A stretch of DNA of 64,000 nt, taken from assembly GCA_964017145.1 (NCBI GenBank), contig OZ024850.1, positions 659,618 through 723,617 of the forward strand, read 5' to 3'. Origin of the DNA: Agrocybe praecox. Its lineage: Eukaryota; Basidiomycota; Agaricomycetes; Agaricales; Agrocybaceae. Under the pieces are notes generated by a model. That model did no database searches. It saw only the letters and a list, made by a program, of their open reading frames with translations, and was not told where the DNA came from. This document shows positions 24,986 to 35,959 of this stretch, piece after piece (within the stretch, counting starts at the first letter, position 1; the number at the start of each line of letters is the position of its first letter). A program made the position numbers and the translations under genes.

Positions 24986-27900
24986 TTACCCTTGGCGTTC
25001 CAAAGGTGTCGTATTGTTTCTTCGCAAAGGTTGTGGAATGGTCTCTGGTTGGCTAAAAGCATCTATTTCTGGCGCAATCTGTGATCGTTCTCTTCTTCGA
25101 GACTGAGGAGGATAATGGCCCAGCGAAGGGCTCAGCATGTTAGAATTATCAGCGTCTGACATAGGCTCCGTATCAGCATCATTTTCCTCGTCTGTATGAA
25201 TATTTTCATTGTCTGGAACGAGAAAATCACATATCAATAAGGTAGAAGAAATCCAGGACGAGAAAATTACTCACCAGGAAATCCTTGCAACTGTAGCACG
25301 TCTTCAACAGTAACGCCTTGTTCCCAGCTATCATAATCGTCCTCTTCACCACCGGATGATTGGTGTCCTGAATGGCGGTCATGTAACAAGGGACTAACCA
25401 GGAAGAAAAGTTGAGAGGATGTTGGCGATTGGGCCCCTGATTTGTGTCGAGTGCGTCCGGAAGAGTGTTGGAATGAGGTTGGTGTTGACTGATGTTCAGT
25501 CGCCTTTGCCTTTCCTGCGCGGGGTTTGAAAGTTTTCTTAGCATTTATTCGAGTCCTCTTGGGGGTTCGAGGCACTATCAGGCCGTATTAATGAAGATGT
25601 GTGCTATCAGAGTTCCAGAGTTACATACGTTCGTCGTCTGCGGACCGCTTCGAAGTAGAGGCAATAGGCTCTTGCGGCTCGGGTGTCTCATCTTGCTGGA
25701 TGTAGACCGAGGAAGAGGGAGTGATCATCCGTCGCGATCCTGAAGCTCGTGAGTAATTATGAACTACAACATGCACTGGTATGCTCTCGTCCACAGGTGT
25801 TGCCACATCGAATGTCATAAACTCGTGATCGCTAATAGAATCCAAAGGCTGTGAATCAGGAATTGTATAGCTTTCCTATAACAAAAAAATCAAATCGATG
25901 GAACCAGGAAGATAGGTATAAAAGTGACCAACCAAGCTGTCAGAACCGGAGTGGAGATGGAAACCATCTCCTAAACTATTGTTCAGGACATCGGCCCACG
26001 CTTTAACAATTTGCTTAATGGCTGGTGGGTAGTCTTTTGGCGAAATATCCTTTCGTTCGTGGAACGTGGCATTCCAGAAGTTCAAAAACGTTTGAGGGCC
26101 TTCGCTTCCGTCACGGTTAAAAACAGACTTTAAAAAAGTGGGAATCGCTTCCAAGGTGGCAATTGTTGGTTCCATTTGGGCCAAAATCTCTAAAGCAGGG
26201 TTATAGATATTTTGAACCTAAGCGGCGGCATAAATTAGGGTTTGATCAGGAACAAGCAGACACTTACCAATTCACCATATTCTTGGTCATCAAGAAACTC
26301 TGCATTGTCGGAAAGCCAGCAGGACAAACCCTCCTGTACAGAAGAGAGAAGCTGAACTATCATTTCTTCTGACGTGTTGCGAACCAGTTTTCCGATCAAT
26401 TTAAGGGTGTCCAGAGCCCAGCTTCGTTTCTCGACTGAGGCATCGTATGAAGAAATCAAACGATCGTCGATCAAGGACAGTAATGCGAGGTGAGCCTGAG
26501 CACACGGATCTGATAGCGACTGCGCAAGTAGCCAATTCAAGATGGTCGATGAACGAGCGAGCCTTTGACTAGTGTTAAAACGGTGGTGGTTAAGGCACAA
26601 AGCAAGACGCACAATGGTAATTTAGAGTCTCCCAAGAGCTCCAAGAAATAAGAGACCACGTCGCACGATGTATGTGAAGAATTGATCGCACGGTCAACTG
26701 CGCTGTGGAAGACGTTCCTCCATAGTTCAACCTCGAAAGGGGACAGATCCCACGAACTAAGCGTCCACTGTTCAGTGAATTGGCATAGAAGTAGGAAATC
26801 CTGACACTTACCCAAAAGGTGCAGCTAAATATTTAACAAGATCCTCCCACTTGATATCACGGCTGATAGAGGGACCCTTCTCAGCAACAAGCACCCAGAG
26901 ACACCTGGAGACTTCATTGCTCTCTGGGTTACCATTCTGAGCGTGCAGGGCATGTAGAAGGGGCGAAACTCCGATTATTATGAGATCCCCACAAAGTTGG
27001 CTCCAGATAAGTTTAATTTGGTCATCCGTCAGTAAGAATTTTTTTGTCAACAAAAAGACCAGAATTTTTTCCGCCGGGGACGAAAGCCAGGTTTTTGAAG
27101 AGAACACATTCTTCATAACGGTCCATAACTTCTTGATAGACATGAGATAAAGCCTTTGCTGGTCGGCTGTGGTTAATGGCATGGCGAAATTAGTTAATAT
27201 TGACGTGACCTCCAATGCGAATGAAGGTGACGCAGAAAGGTGTTCCTGACCCGCCTGAAGCTCTGCATGAACAAGAAGGAGCGCTTGCCAAACTTGCAGA
27301 ATATCTGACTGGAATGTATGTTATATTTTTATTTATTGGCTCCACGCTGTCAAACTCACCGATAGTTCATGGCCACAGTTTAACGATTGCTGCACGGCAC
27401 GAGCCCATATAGAAGAAATTGTCTTCCATTCTTGTAGAACTTCCTCCTCAGTAAGGGGCAATATTTGTTCAATGGCCGCATTCGCTTCTGGCACCTTTAT
27501 TTTGGCAGGTAGTAGAAATAGGTAAGACCCATTCACCAACTCGCGAGCAAAGGAGATTTTGGGCTGAGGTTGAGGATTCATGGTATTAGATGAACCAATC
27601 GTAGATAAGAGGTGGCATAAGACCTTGACACCTTCATGGCTAGATGTGATATCTCCATTTACCGTCTTTCCTACGAGATCAATGGCTCTGCGCACGTCTA
27701 AACTTGAGTGACTTGTCCCTAGCAGGGTATATATGAAAGCGAGGCGACTTCTATCGGAAAGAGCATTACACAGAAAACTGTACGCCTTTTCCCGTGAATC
27801 GTTTCCCTCTCGAGATTGGTCGTCAGAATCGGCGGGAAGGTGAGAATAAGACCAAATGAGCATGATCCATATATCTGTGTGCATTGCGCGAAGACTGCGC

Positions 27901-29057
27901 ATCTCATGACGCTCGCAAAGAGCAAGTACACGAGTGATCAGCCTAATCGAGCGACCAAATGTTAAGGCAGCGTCCTCCAGGAGCAAAATAAAACACGATA
28001 CGACGCTCAACGAGAAAGCCGGGCCATAAGTGCCATTGGTGAGTGCGGTTACATGTGAGGTTATCGTGCGACTCTCATTATGAACTGGGCGTCGTTGTGT
28101 GGCCTCTTTCTCTAGATAAGCCTTGACAATCCGGACAGCTTCTTTTCGAGGAAATTGGTCCTCATCCTCAGAACCGAGGGCTACCTTAGCTGAACCAAAC
28201 CCCGAGAGAGCCAAAGCAGCATGAACCCTCGATTCGGATGAGCCTCCATCCAGCCGCTCAAGGATAACGGGAAGAAGACCAACAAGCCAGGCGCTACACG
28301 AAGGGAATTTTTCTAAAATGCGATGAACAGCCTGAGAGTTGTTTAATAAATGTTTGCAGTGACAATAGTCGCAATTTACCTTGAACGCATAAGCGTATCC
28401 CTTATCTGCTGAAATGGACATTGTCAGCGCCAAGAGAATCCTGGATTTTTGATGAATGAGGATCGGCAGAGGTAGTTCCTGGGTCTTGAGGATCCACAAA
28501 GCCATTTCGCTTAGCTTCGAACTATTGTAAGTAGTTGGATTTTCAATCGTACATAGAGACAAGATGTCGTCCAAAATGCCCGTAAGTTGATCCTCTGCGA
28601 TTAATTAGAGCATGTCGTGTTATAATCTCACTATCAACGTACCGGTGAAGTTGGAATAGATAACAGGAAAGGTGAATATAACCGAAATAAAACGAAGGGC
28701 TTCCAAGCAAAGCATACTGTAGTCGATTTGCACTTCAAGTTCGTTTTCATCTAGTTCTTGGGAGTAGCTAGACAAATTCCCGTACGAACGTTGGGTTTCG
28801 AGTAACATCCGTCTAATGTCCCGAGTAAGACATTCCGTAATTTGGGTAGATTTGACTTGGAATATCGTGAAAAAGGATGAAACTTGGTCGGCAGAAGAGA
28901 TTTCGGATGTCAGGGAGCGTATCTTCCTCGAGAGCACATTATATGCTTCGATAAGGTCGTGAACAGAGATCCAGAGGTGATCAGGATCGTTTAAGGAGTC
29001 GGTCAGCGTGAGTATTATCGTTTCAAAATAGGTTGGCGTCTTTGCTGGGGTGTCCAT
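24986..29057 (-). CDS. Large helical-repeat nuclear protein, possibly Rif1-like
   Basis: The gene starts MDTPAKTPTYF at 29057 and spans about a dozen exons. Most of the protein is alpha-helical and HEAT-like. A segment reading SEMALWILKTQELPLPIL resembles the LW..xxQ..P motif of the Rif1 N-terminal repeat domain. The C-terminal 300 residues change character: basic (TPKRTRINAKKTFKPR), Ser/Pro-rich, then acidic (DTEPMSDADN), as in a disordered nuclear tail. The order of an N-terminal helical solenoid and a disordered C-terminus fits Rif1, which controls telomere length and replication timing by recruiting PP1. I did not find an RVxF or SILK PP1-docking motif in the parts I read, which weakens the case. 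Another large HEAT-repeat protein remains possible. The stop at 24986 is the simplest end. Confidence 0.6.
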
Positions 29058-30203
29058 AGAAAAAGACTTGTCCTAACACACATCAGTTGGTTATGAAACC
29101 TGCAGCAACAAAAGAGGTTTCACTTTGGCGGTCCTAGCTTTTGCTACTGGAGCAACATTGAATTTCCGACTATCTTGGAGAGCATTAGTTTCATTCTTCA
29201 TCTCCTTGTGAACTGAATGCGGTGAATTCGAAATTATCCAAAAATTCGGAGTGGTTGTGATGAAGCCAAGATTGTTTCGTTACAAAATACAATGGAACAC
29301 CAGTGAGGTCTTAAGTCTCATTTCATACCACTTTAAATTCCACCCGGACACCTCTACTGCGCACCTGCGTTGAGCGCAAGCCCCTGTGGTGAAGGTAGAG
29401 ATATTGGACGCCTGTGCGTTCGTCGTTCAACGATGTCGAGCGAGGGAACTGGATCAAATTCGATCAAAGTTTAAACGAGTCAGTCGTCAATACTCCCACG
29501 GTCACTCACTATGATCACCGTCATAATGCTGTCACAGTCAGGTGGATTCTGTAACATGTCACAACCGCGACTATGTTCATGGTGTTGGGCCTTGGCGCGG
29601 TGCGGCAGTCTTGGTTGCTTCGTCCATTTCACCTTCAGCTACAGTCCATTATTTGCAATCCGTTTGATCCGGAAATCTCAAGAGAAGAAAATTCCACTAA
29701 TGGAATAGAACTAAAATAGAACAAACTTGGAACAAACGGTACGGATGCCAGTTTGGCCTGTCATACGGCGATTACGTCGTAAGCACCGTACAAGGTCGAA
29801 GATGGTACGTCAAAGTTTTGTTTAAGTATTTCTCCTCACACGGGAACTTATTTTTTCCTTTTTTCCTTTTTGAAGAATCCATTACACATCCCCGAGGCCG
29901 CTGCGTATTTGCTTTACTCCTGTGTGTTGAGTCTGCCTCAATTCTTGGACTCCTCATTCAAGTTCAATAAGGCACATTCGGGCCTAAAACCAATCTTTGG
30001 CCTGTTCCGCGATCCTGTTCTTCCGACGGTCCAGCCTATCACGAAACTTAAAAGCCTCCTATTGGTTTGTATAAAGCAGAAGCAACCTCAGAGAAGACTT
30101 CCATCAAAGCCATTCACCAGCGTTTACCTCACATATTTAGTAAACTTATTTTGTCGACCGAACGCCATTGCCTTACTTGGACACGATATTCTTCCATCTT
30201 GCC
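29058..30203. other. Gene-poor stretch upstream of decayed KRE9/KNH-like copy
   Basis: These 1146 bp contain only short frames with no family signal. A TATAAA element near 30069-30074 lies about 130 bp before the ATG of the decayed KRE9/KNH-like gene. Confidence 0.4.
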
Positions 30204-30800
30204 ATGATTCCACCAAGCATTACCCTTTTGTCGGCTTGTCTTGGTGTATTCGCTATGCCTTGTATGCCTTGTCAAGCTTCGTATAAGAGGACAACCTCCT
30301 GGGATCAAATACTGGCCACCCGAGGGCTTTACAGCCCGAAGATCACGAATCCCGCCAACGAATCTCTTTGGGCTGTAGGTTCCGATGTTGCTCTTACGTG
30401 GTACCTGTGTTCCGCTCAATTATGTGACACCACTTGCTGATCCTTCTCCGACTCTGGACGATAAGGGACCTCCTCGATGTTTCCAACACTACTACGAACT
30501 CTAGAGGGTTGTTCTCAGGCTATTCGGAAGAAGTAAACCAAGAACACCTCAGCCCTAGTGAATCCCAAAGTTTGACATTCACCTCCTTTGTTGACGGAAA
30601 AATCTTTCAAGCAGATGATCGCAATGTTCGGAACACTCTCTTGCTTCAGACTTTGATATCAAGAAAGGATTCATGACTTTGAAGCGTCCAAAAGTCGACA
30701 AAGTACGTTCACATAACACCCTCGAATCTTATTAACCTTAAATAGTATCCAAAGATTCTGGAAATTTCTCCCAACCTTCAGCATTTTCAAACAGTCCTCT
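30204..30800 (+). pseudogene. Decayed KRE9/KNH-like small secreted protein
   Basis: The start encodes a hydrophobic leader (MIPPSITLLSACLGVFA), followed by SPKITNPANESLWAVGSDVALTW. This is the conserved N-terminal block of small KRE9/KNH-like proteins common in mushrooms. An intron at 30401-30475 joins TW to DLLDVSNTTTN in frame. The next conserved block, SLASDFDIKKGFMTLKRP (about 30637-30690), lies in another frame and is preceded by an in-frame TGA at 30616-30618, with no usable splice acceptor between. A third block, DSGNFSQPSAF (about 30754-30786), again does not join in frame. So at least two lesions separate recognisable parts. A TATA element upstream suggests the gene was once expressed. 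Unusual unsequenced splicing cannot be fully excluded. Confidence 0.6.
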
Positions 30801-31824
30801 GTTATTCCTTCGTCTTGCTACGACATCTCCTCTGAGCTTGATCGAATGTCGCTCTATACTCTTTGTTTCTATATGCTGTCTTCGTGCTTGAATCTGCGAT
30901 AACTTGCATTTCATGGATGAAGGTATTCATAAGATTTTTATACTTTTTGCCACCCGCCGGTTCTAAATTACTACGTTAACGCCATGACCTCCTTTTTGGA
31001 CTTATCTCGAGGGTGATGCGACTCAGTCGTCGACGAAACTATCTTCTGCGTGTTGTCTGCGTGCGTTATAGTTGTACTTTTACAAGCAATCTAAATCTGC
31101 TTAACGTTTCATGCCTCTCACTGTGTATACTTTTGAGAATCAATGACGATGGCCATGACGACCTCTCTGCTTTACACCGTTTTGTGATGTTCTCTAAATT
31201 TCTATCGCTCGAAATCCAATACTATGCGTCTGCTACTTCTAGGTCTAGACGCCTCTGCGACCATTTTACTACGACAAGGACGCGGATTCTCCGTGGATTC
31301 TCCTCCGATCGCTTGCTGTAACTCAATATCAGACTCTTCTTTGGATTGGAAGCTGTTTGAACCCCTACGGTCTAAGAAGCCTCTACATGGTTTGCAGCCC
31401 CAGTTATTCTTAACGCAACGAGGCACGGACACTGCCGACCTGAGTCTTTCAAGCTGAATCCATGAGGGTTCGATTCCATTGCACACCATGTCTTTGCCCT
31501 CAAAGTCGCTCCAATGGCCTTGAAAGATCTACGATGTGGCACATGCCTTGTGTTAAGGAGAGAGCATTTGTGAAGACACTTCGCCGCCTATCAGAGTGAA
31601 GAAATCACGGACAGAGTTCCCGGTACGGTCACGAGTGAGAGATATAAAACCTAACGCTGAAGTCTACCTCCTCCTCTAGGACTGTTCTCTCTCTCTCTTT
31701 TACACGCTCAAGGAACTTTTATATCAGTGCCTCTCACTGAATCTTTTTTACGCCTCTTAATATTCTCTTTTATCCCAAACGACACATTCCGGTCTTACCA
31801 TCCTTTAGTATTACCATTTTCAAC
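30801..31824. other. Intergenic between the two KRE9/KNH-like copies
   Basis: About 1 kb with short unsupported frames only. The right end is the promoter of the intact copy, including a TATA element at 31643 and a CT-rich run near 31680-31705. Confidence 0.4.
31643..31649 (+). promoter_or_regulatory. TATA box candidate
   Basis: TATAAAA about 180 bp upstream of the ATG of the intact KRE9/KNH-like gene, followed by a long CT-rich stretch, as is common in fungal promoters. Confidence 0.5.
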
Positions 31825-32458
31825 ATGTTGTTCGACACCTTCATCTCCGCTATCCTCCTCGCCGCTTCCACCTCTTTCGCAGCTCCAATCGATAGTCCCC
31901 AGGAACTCATCGTGTTCAACCCGCCAATCACATCGCCCATGGCTTCCTCTGCTTGGGCTATGGGATCTGAGCAGGTTGTGCGTTGGGGTATGTAAAAGTT
32001 TATATCTGCATTCTAAACTTGAGACTCACGCTGGCATTTTCAGACATCGCTGAGATCCCTGAATCCAGACTCCATACGACTGGCCTGATTCTCCTTGGAC
32101 ATATGGCCAATAACAGCGAGAACCTCGATATTGGTGCGTACAAGAAAGTCTTCTTTGATAACACCACCATCTCACAAGATATTTATCATATAAAGCACAC
32201 CCACTTGCTGCTGGCTTTCCTATCAGACAAGGCTACGTTGACGTAGTCATGCCAAAGGGCATTGACTCAAGGGATGACTACTTCGTTGTTTGTGAGTTAT
32301 GCAAGTTTTTATTTATTTATAACACTCTGAATAACGATCCCCATCACAGTGTTCGGTGATTCCGTAAGTTATACGAAGTTGCCGCATCATAATTACTCGA
32401 AAGACTAATCCCTGTATCTCAGGGAAACAAATCGCCCAGGTTCAAGATCCACATTTGA
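31825..32458 (+). CDS. Small secreted KRE9/KNH-like protein, 132 aa
   Basis: Five exons join in frame to 132 residues; introns are 31988-32043, 32134-32195, 32292-32349 and 32364-32422. The N-terminus is a signal peptide (MLFDTFISAILLAASTSFAAP). The mature part has the family blocks in order: NPPITSPMASSAWAMGSEQVVRW, AHPLAAGFPIRQGYVDVVMP, and the FGDSGNKSP end. It belongs to the small KRE9/KNH-like extracellular proteins that are numerous in agaricomycetes. The yeast founders act in cell-wall beta-1,6-glucan synthesis, but function for these short forms is unknown. Unlike many relatives it lacks a long Ser/Thr tail and GPI site. The exon pattern parallels the decayed copy 1.6 kb upstream, so they look like tandem duplicates. 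Confidence 0.82.
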
Positions 32459-33294
32459 GCCGCACGCCGTCCTATTTTCATCGAGTCCTCCTATCTGCCT
32501 GGTTATAATTGGTAGCTAGTTACAGGTTAATCTTACAAACACTCCACTCGCTTTGTCATGTGCTTGATTCACTGTCGTTGTTCTACTTACATTCTATTAG
32601 ACACATTAATTAAAATGCATATCTATCCTTGTTAAACATACGTACTCGAGACCGAATGCAATTCTGTTTTGGAACGTAAAAAATACGTGGATGATACATG
32701 GGCTACTCAATTTTCTGTGCAAGTACTGATAACTATCGTTTAGAATCACACTGTGGGACACTGCATTCTCAATTAGGCGCCAGTACCAACTTCTTGGAGT
32801 TAAATGAAGAGATATCACGGAGTGATGGTCTAGGACAGTGTATATGGTACAGATGTCCATATTCTACGGCAGTTCTATCGATTTGCCAAATCCCACCTTG
32901 AAGACACGATTCGTACAATAACAGTACTTGGGATTTTAAAAGGTTTATGTCAGGACCGTGGGAGCCTTTAAGCCTGGCACCCCAGGGCCCCACTGCCCAG
33001 CCTTATAAGTTTTCTTCCCCTCACGTTTTACGTCCGTTTCCTGTATCTCCAGACTTTTCCTGTGTGAACACGCTCAGTAAGCCTCAACGCACGGCGGGCT
33101 TCCACGGTCACCACACTCACAGGATTGTCAGATGAATCATCATTCTAACTCCTGTTCTTATCGATATCTTTGTCGGTGTCAAATATCATAGGACCCAGGA
33201 AGAGTCATAGGTATAGCATCTCACGCGATGGTCAAGAAAAAGTGCTTCAAAGAGGAAGGTACTTGGACTTCTCGAGTCTTTAGACGCCCCTGCA
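32459..33294. other. Intergenic between KRE9/KNH-like gene and HET pseudogene
   Basis: These 836 bp show no supported gene. A second ATG at 33230 could serve the HET locus by an alternative first exon (see that entry). Confidence 0.35.
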
Positions 33295-35437
33295 ATGGTC
33301 CTTTGCAACATTTGTTGAGGAATACCGTTCGATGATGCACCTCATTTCCCCAAAGAATACAATCTCCCCGCCTTACCAGACGATGACAACCCAAGTGCCG
33401 ACCTCTTCTACGTCACTCTGAAAGACGGTTATGAACCCCCTATTATATTTGGCTATTCTCACTATCAATCTCTCCGTGACCTGAAAGAGTCTGCCCAAGA
33501 CGACGAGTGTGGACTATGTTCGCTGATATACTACGAATTCCATCAGCTTTGGAAGGCGATGGACGATCGCAATTCGTCTTGGAGGTTTTTCATCACTGGA
33601 CGCCAGGGCAAACAGCAGGGGTTTCAAGTTTGGACCGATGGACAACGTGGTACCATGCTTCGAGTTGGTGCGTTCGGTTACTTGGTCAAGAATGGTAGGG
33701 TAACATGCTTTTAAATCGCATGATCAATGTTCTGAGAATGGCACGGGCCTAGACGACGATCTCTCATTTTCTAGAGTCTATCGCGGGCGGACTGTAGCGC
33801 GTCAGGCGTCTTCGACAGCCTGCTGGGATGTTGTGGAAGACTGGATTGACAGATGCAATGACAAGCACGATAATTGCCCTCCCGGAACGGCCGACGTAGA
33901 GCTTCCAACGCGTCTCATCCGTGTTGGAAAAGACGATAATAGCATTAAATTTGTCGAAACATCGGGTCAATATGGGTCCTACGTGGTGCTTAGCTCCACA
34001 TGGGGTCCTCAACCACCTACAGGCTTTCCTTACAGATTGACAGAGGCAAACTATGATGCCTACAATGCTAAGATCGATATCAACACTACTGGTTTAAAGG
34101 CGGCAAAAACGATAATGGACGCTATTCACATGACCAGGAAGTTGGATAACGTTAAATATCTATGGGTTGATGCACTTTGTATCGAGCAATCGCCCCTTCC
34201 TACGGATCCTCCTACAGATGATTACAACGATGAGGCGCCGAAGATGGCTCAATATTATTCAAACGCATATCTCACCATTTCCGCAGCTGCATCCAAAGAC
34301 TCGTCTGCTGGCATATATGACGACCGCAGCGATAGCATCCCTTCCAAAACGTACACATTCACTCATTATAACTACGTCCAAGATGTTTCCGACAAGCTGA
34401 TCATTTATCCCTTGCCTCTGGTTAAAGAAAACCTTCTTATTGGATACCTCGAATTTGCGGACGAAACTATTTCAACGCGCGCGTGGACACTGCAAGAGCG
34501 GATTCTTAGTAGTCGCACACTCTTTTATGGATCGGATCAAATGTACTGGGAATGCAACGAACACTTCGCCAGTGAAAATGGCGCAGTTCGTGTAAAAGGG
34601 CGGATGTACACGCTAGACAAACACACCCGACAGATAGCGCTCTGGGACAGCGGCAAGAAACAGGATCCCGAAGAACTTTGGTCTGTTGCAGTCGAATCGT
34701 ATAGTGGGAGAAGCATGACGAACGCCCGAGACAAATTAGTTGCCATCAGCGGTTTGGCTTCAAGACTTGCGTCAATAATCAAGGAAAGTATATTGCAGGT
34801 CTTTGGGAAAGCACTATCATTACTGACCTTTGGTGGTCCCCTACCGAACCTTTCATGAAGTGGAGTGTCGCAAAGAATTGGTCGCCGTCTGCTGCCAACT
34901 ACTCTGCTCCTTCTTGGTCTTGGGCAGCACATGAGTTTGCTCCAGAGTATAAAATCAGAGGGCCGTATCTCACCCACGGCGGATAATCGTGCGCTTAACT
35001 CTGAAGAAGTAGCTGTATGCAAAGGGCATAGTATCAAACACGTAACGAAAGGCAACTCCTTTGGAGGAGTCAAGTCAGCCCGGCTTGAGCTCAACGCTCC
35101 TGTTTTGCATCTCAGACTCGACGAAGATAGGACCCACATCTCCCGCAGACAATTAGCGTTCACTTGGAAGAAGCGCGAGTTGCACCATAAAAGTGTACTA
35201 GATTTTGCGTTCAGTTCCAAGAGCGAGGTTTCCTCTCTGGACATTCATGCATTGGTCCTTGCTAAAACTACCGACGAAACGATCGAAGTTGTCTATCTCT
35301 GCCTCCTTATCACTCCCGTTGGCACTAGTAATGACACTTACCGTCGAATTGGTACTATTTGGATCCGCGATACTGACTTGGGTAGGCATGCACCAGATTT
35401 TGAGGGTCTCTGGTGGTACCTGGACAAGTTTGTTTGA
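33295..35437 (+). pseudogene. HET-domain (heterokaryon-incompatibility type) gene, broken
   Basis: The HET core is clear: YVVLSSTWG, YLWVDALCIEQ, MAQYYSNAYLTISAAAS and TRAWTLQERILSSRTLFY. An intron at 33695-33752 joins the N-terminal part to it. Three defects are visible. The natural start, MVLCNIC at 33295, hits TGA at 33316-33318, and the conserved GIPFDDAPHFP then continues in the same frame. Near 34781-34786 the frame slips, so KYIAGLWESTIITDLWWSP and APSWSW read in a second frame. Before about 34984 it slips back, so the C-terminal 150 residues return to the first frame. No intron fits such short shifts. A start at 33230 with an intron from 33259 to about 33318 could bypass the first stop. 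HET proteins trigger cell death on non-self fusion in ascomycetes; their role in mushrooms is unclear. Confidence 0.7.
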
Positions 35438-35959
35438 ATTGCGCCTTTGTGAGCGCTTTTTTATTTTGCTCCTGGGTACTACACCTGCCGCGATACACCT
35501 ATGGCCGTACTTACTGAGCACTCGTAGTTATGTACGTGTACCATGCTTCTTCATCTTTATGCACTTCATCTATGGGTATGTACTTGGTACATTCCTAGTA
35601 TGTTTATCTGTCTTCTCCTGCTGCCTTGCAAACCACCTATATAAAATCCTAACAACAACGCCCGCTTCGATTTCGACAACAAGAGAGATAATAAGAAAAT
35701 AAAAGAGTGCGACGAGTGGACCTATACTATGATAGTGTAGAAATAGATATTAATGGCAAACACTGAGAAATATTAAGGGAAAGTGTCGTGTGAGGGATTT
35801 AAAAGTATCCAGCAGAAAAATGATGTAAAAGGAAAAGGAGTGTATGCACACCAGGACAGAGACACCAAGAGGTTGTGAAGTTAATCATAATAATACAACG
35901 CTGCAGAGAATGTTTTGTCTCCAAATGCGTTAGGATGTTGCTATAGAGCCAGATATTCG
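35438..35959. other. Convergent 3' region, HET pseudogene / septation kinase
   Basis: This 522-bp gap between converging units is AT-rich. It shows no gene or RNA signal. Confidence 0.4.

Noticed and set aside
24820..25062. Alternative last exon of the helical-repeat gene ending in a GIGIGIGRR run
   Set aside because: No GT-AG pair joins it in frame to the upstream exon; the low-complexity run comes from the TGCCTA repeat.
31460..31486. GGGTTCGATTCC, a good tRNA B-box match
   Set aside because: Flanking bases do not form a five-pair T stem and no acceptor or D arm is present.
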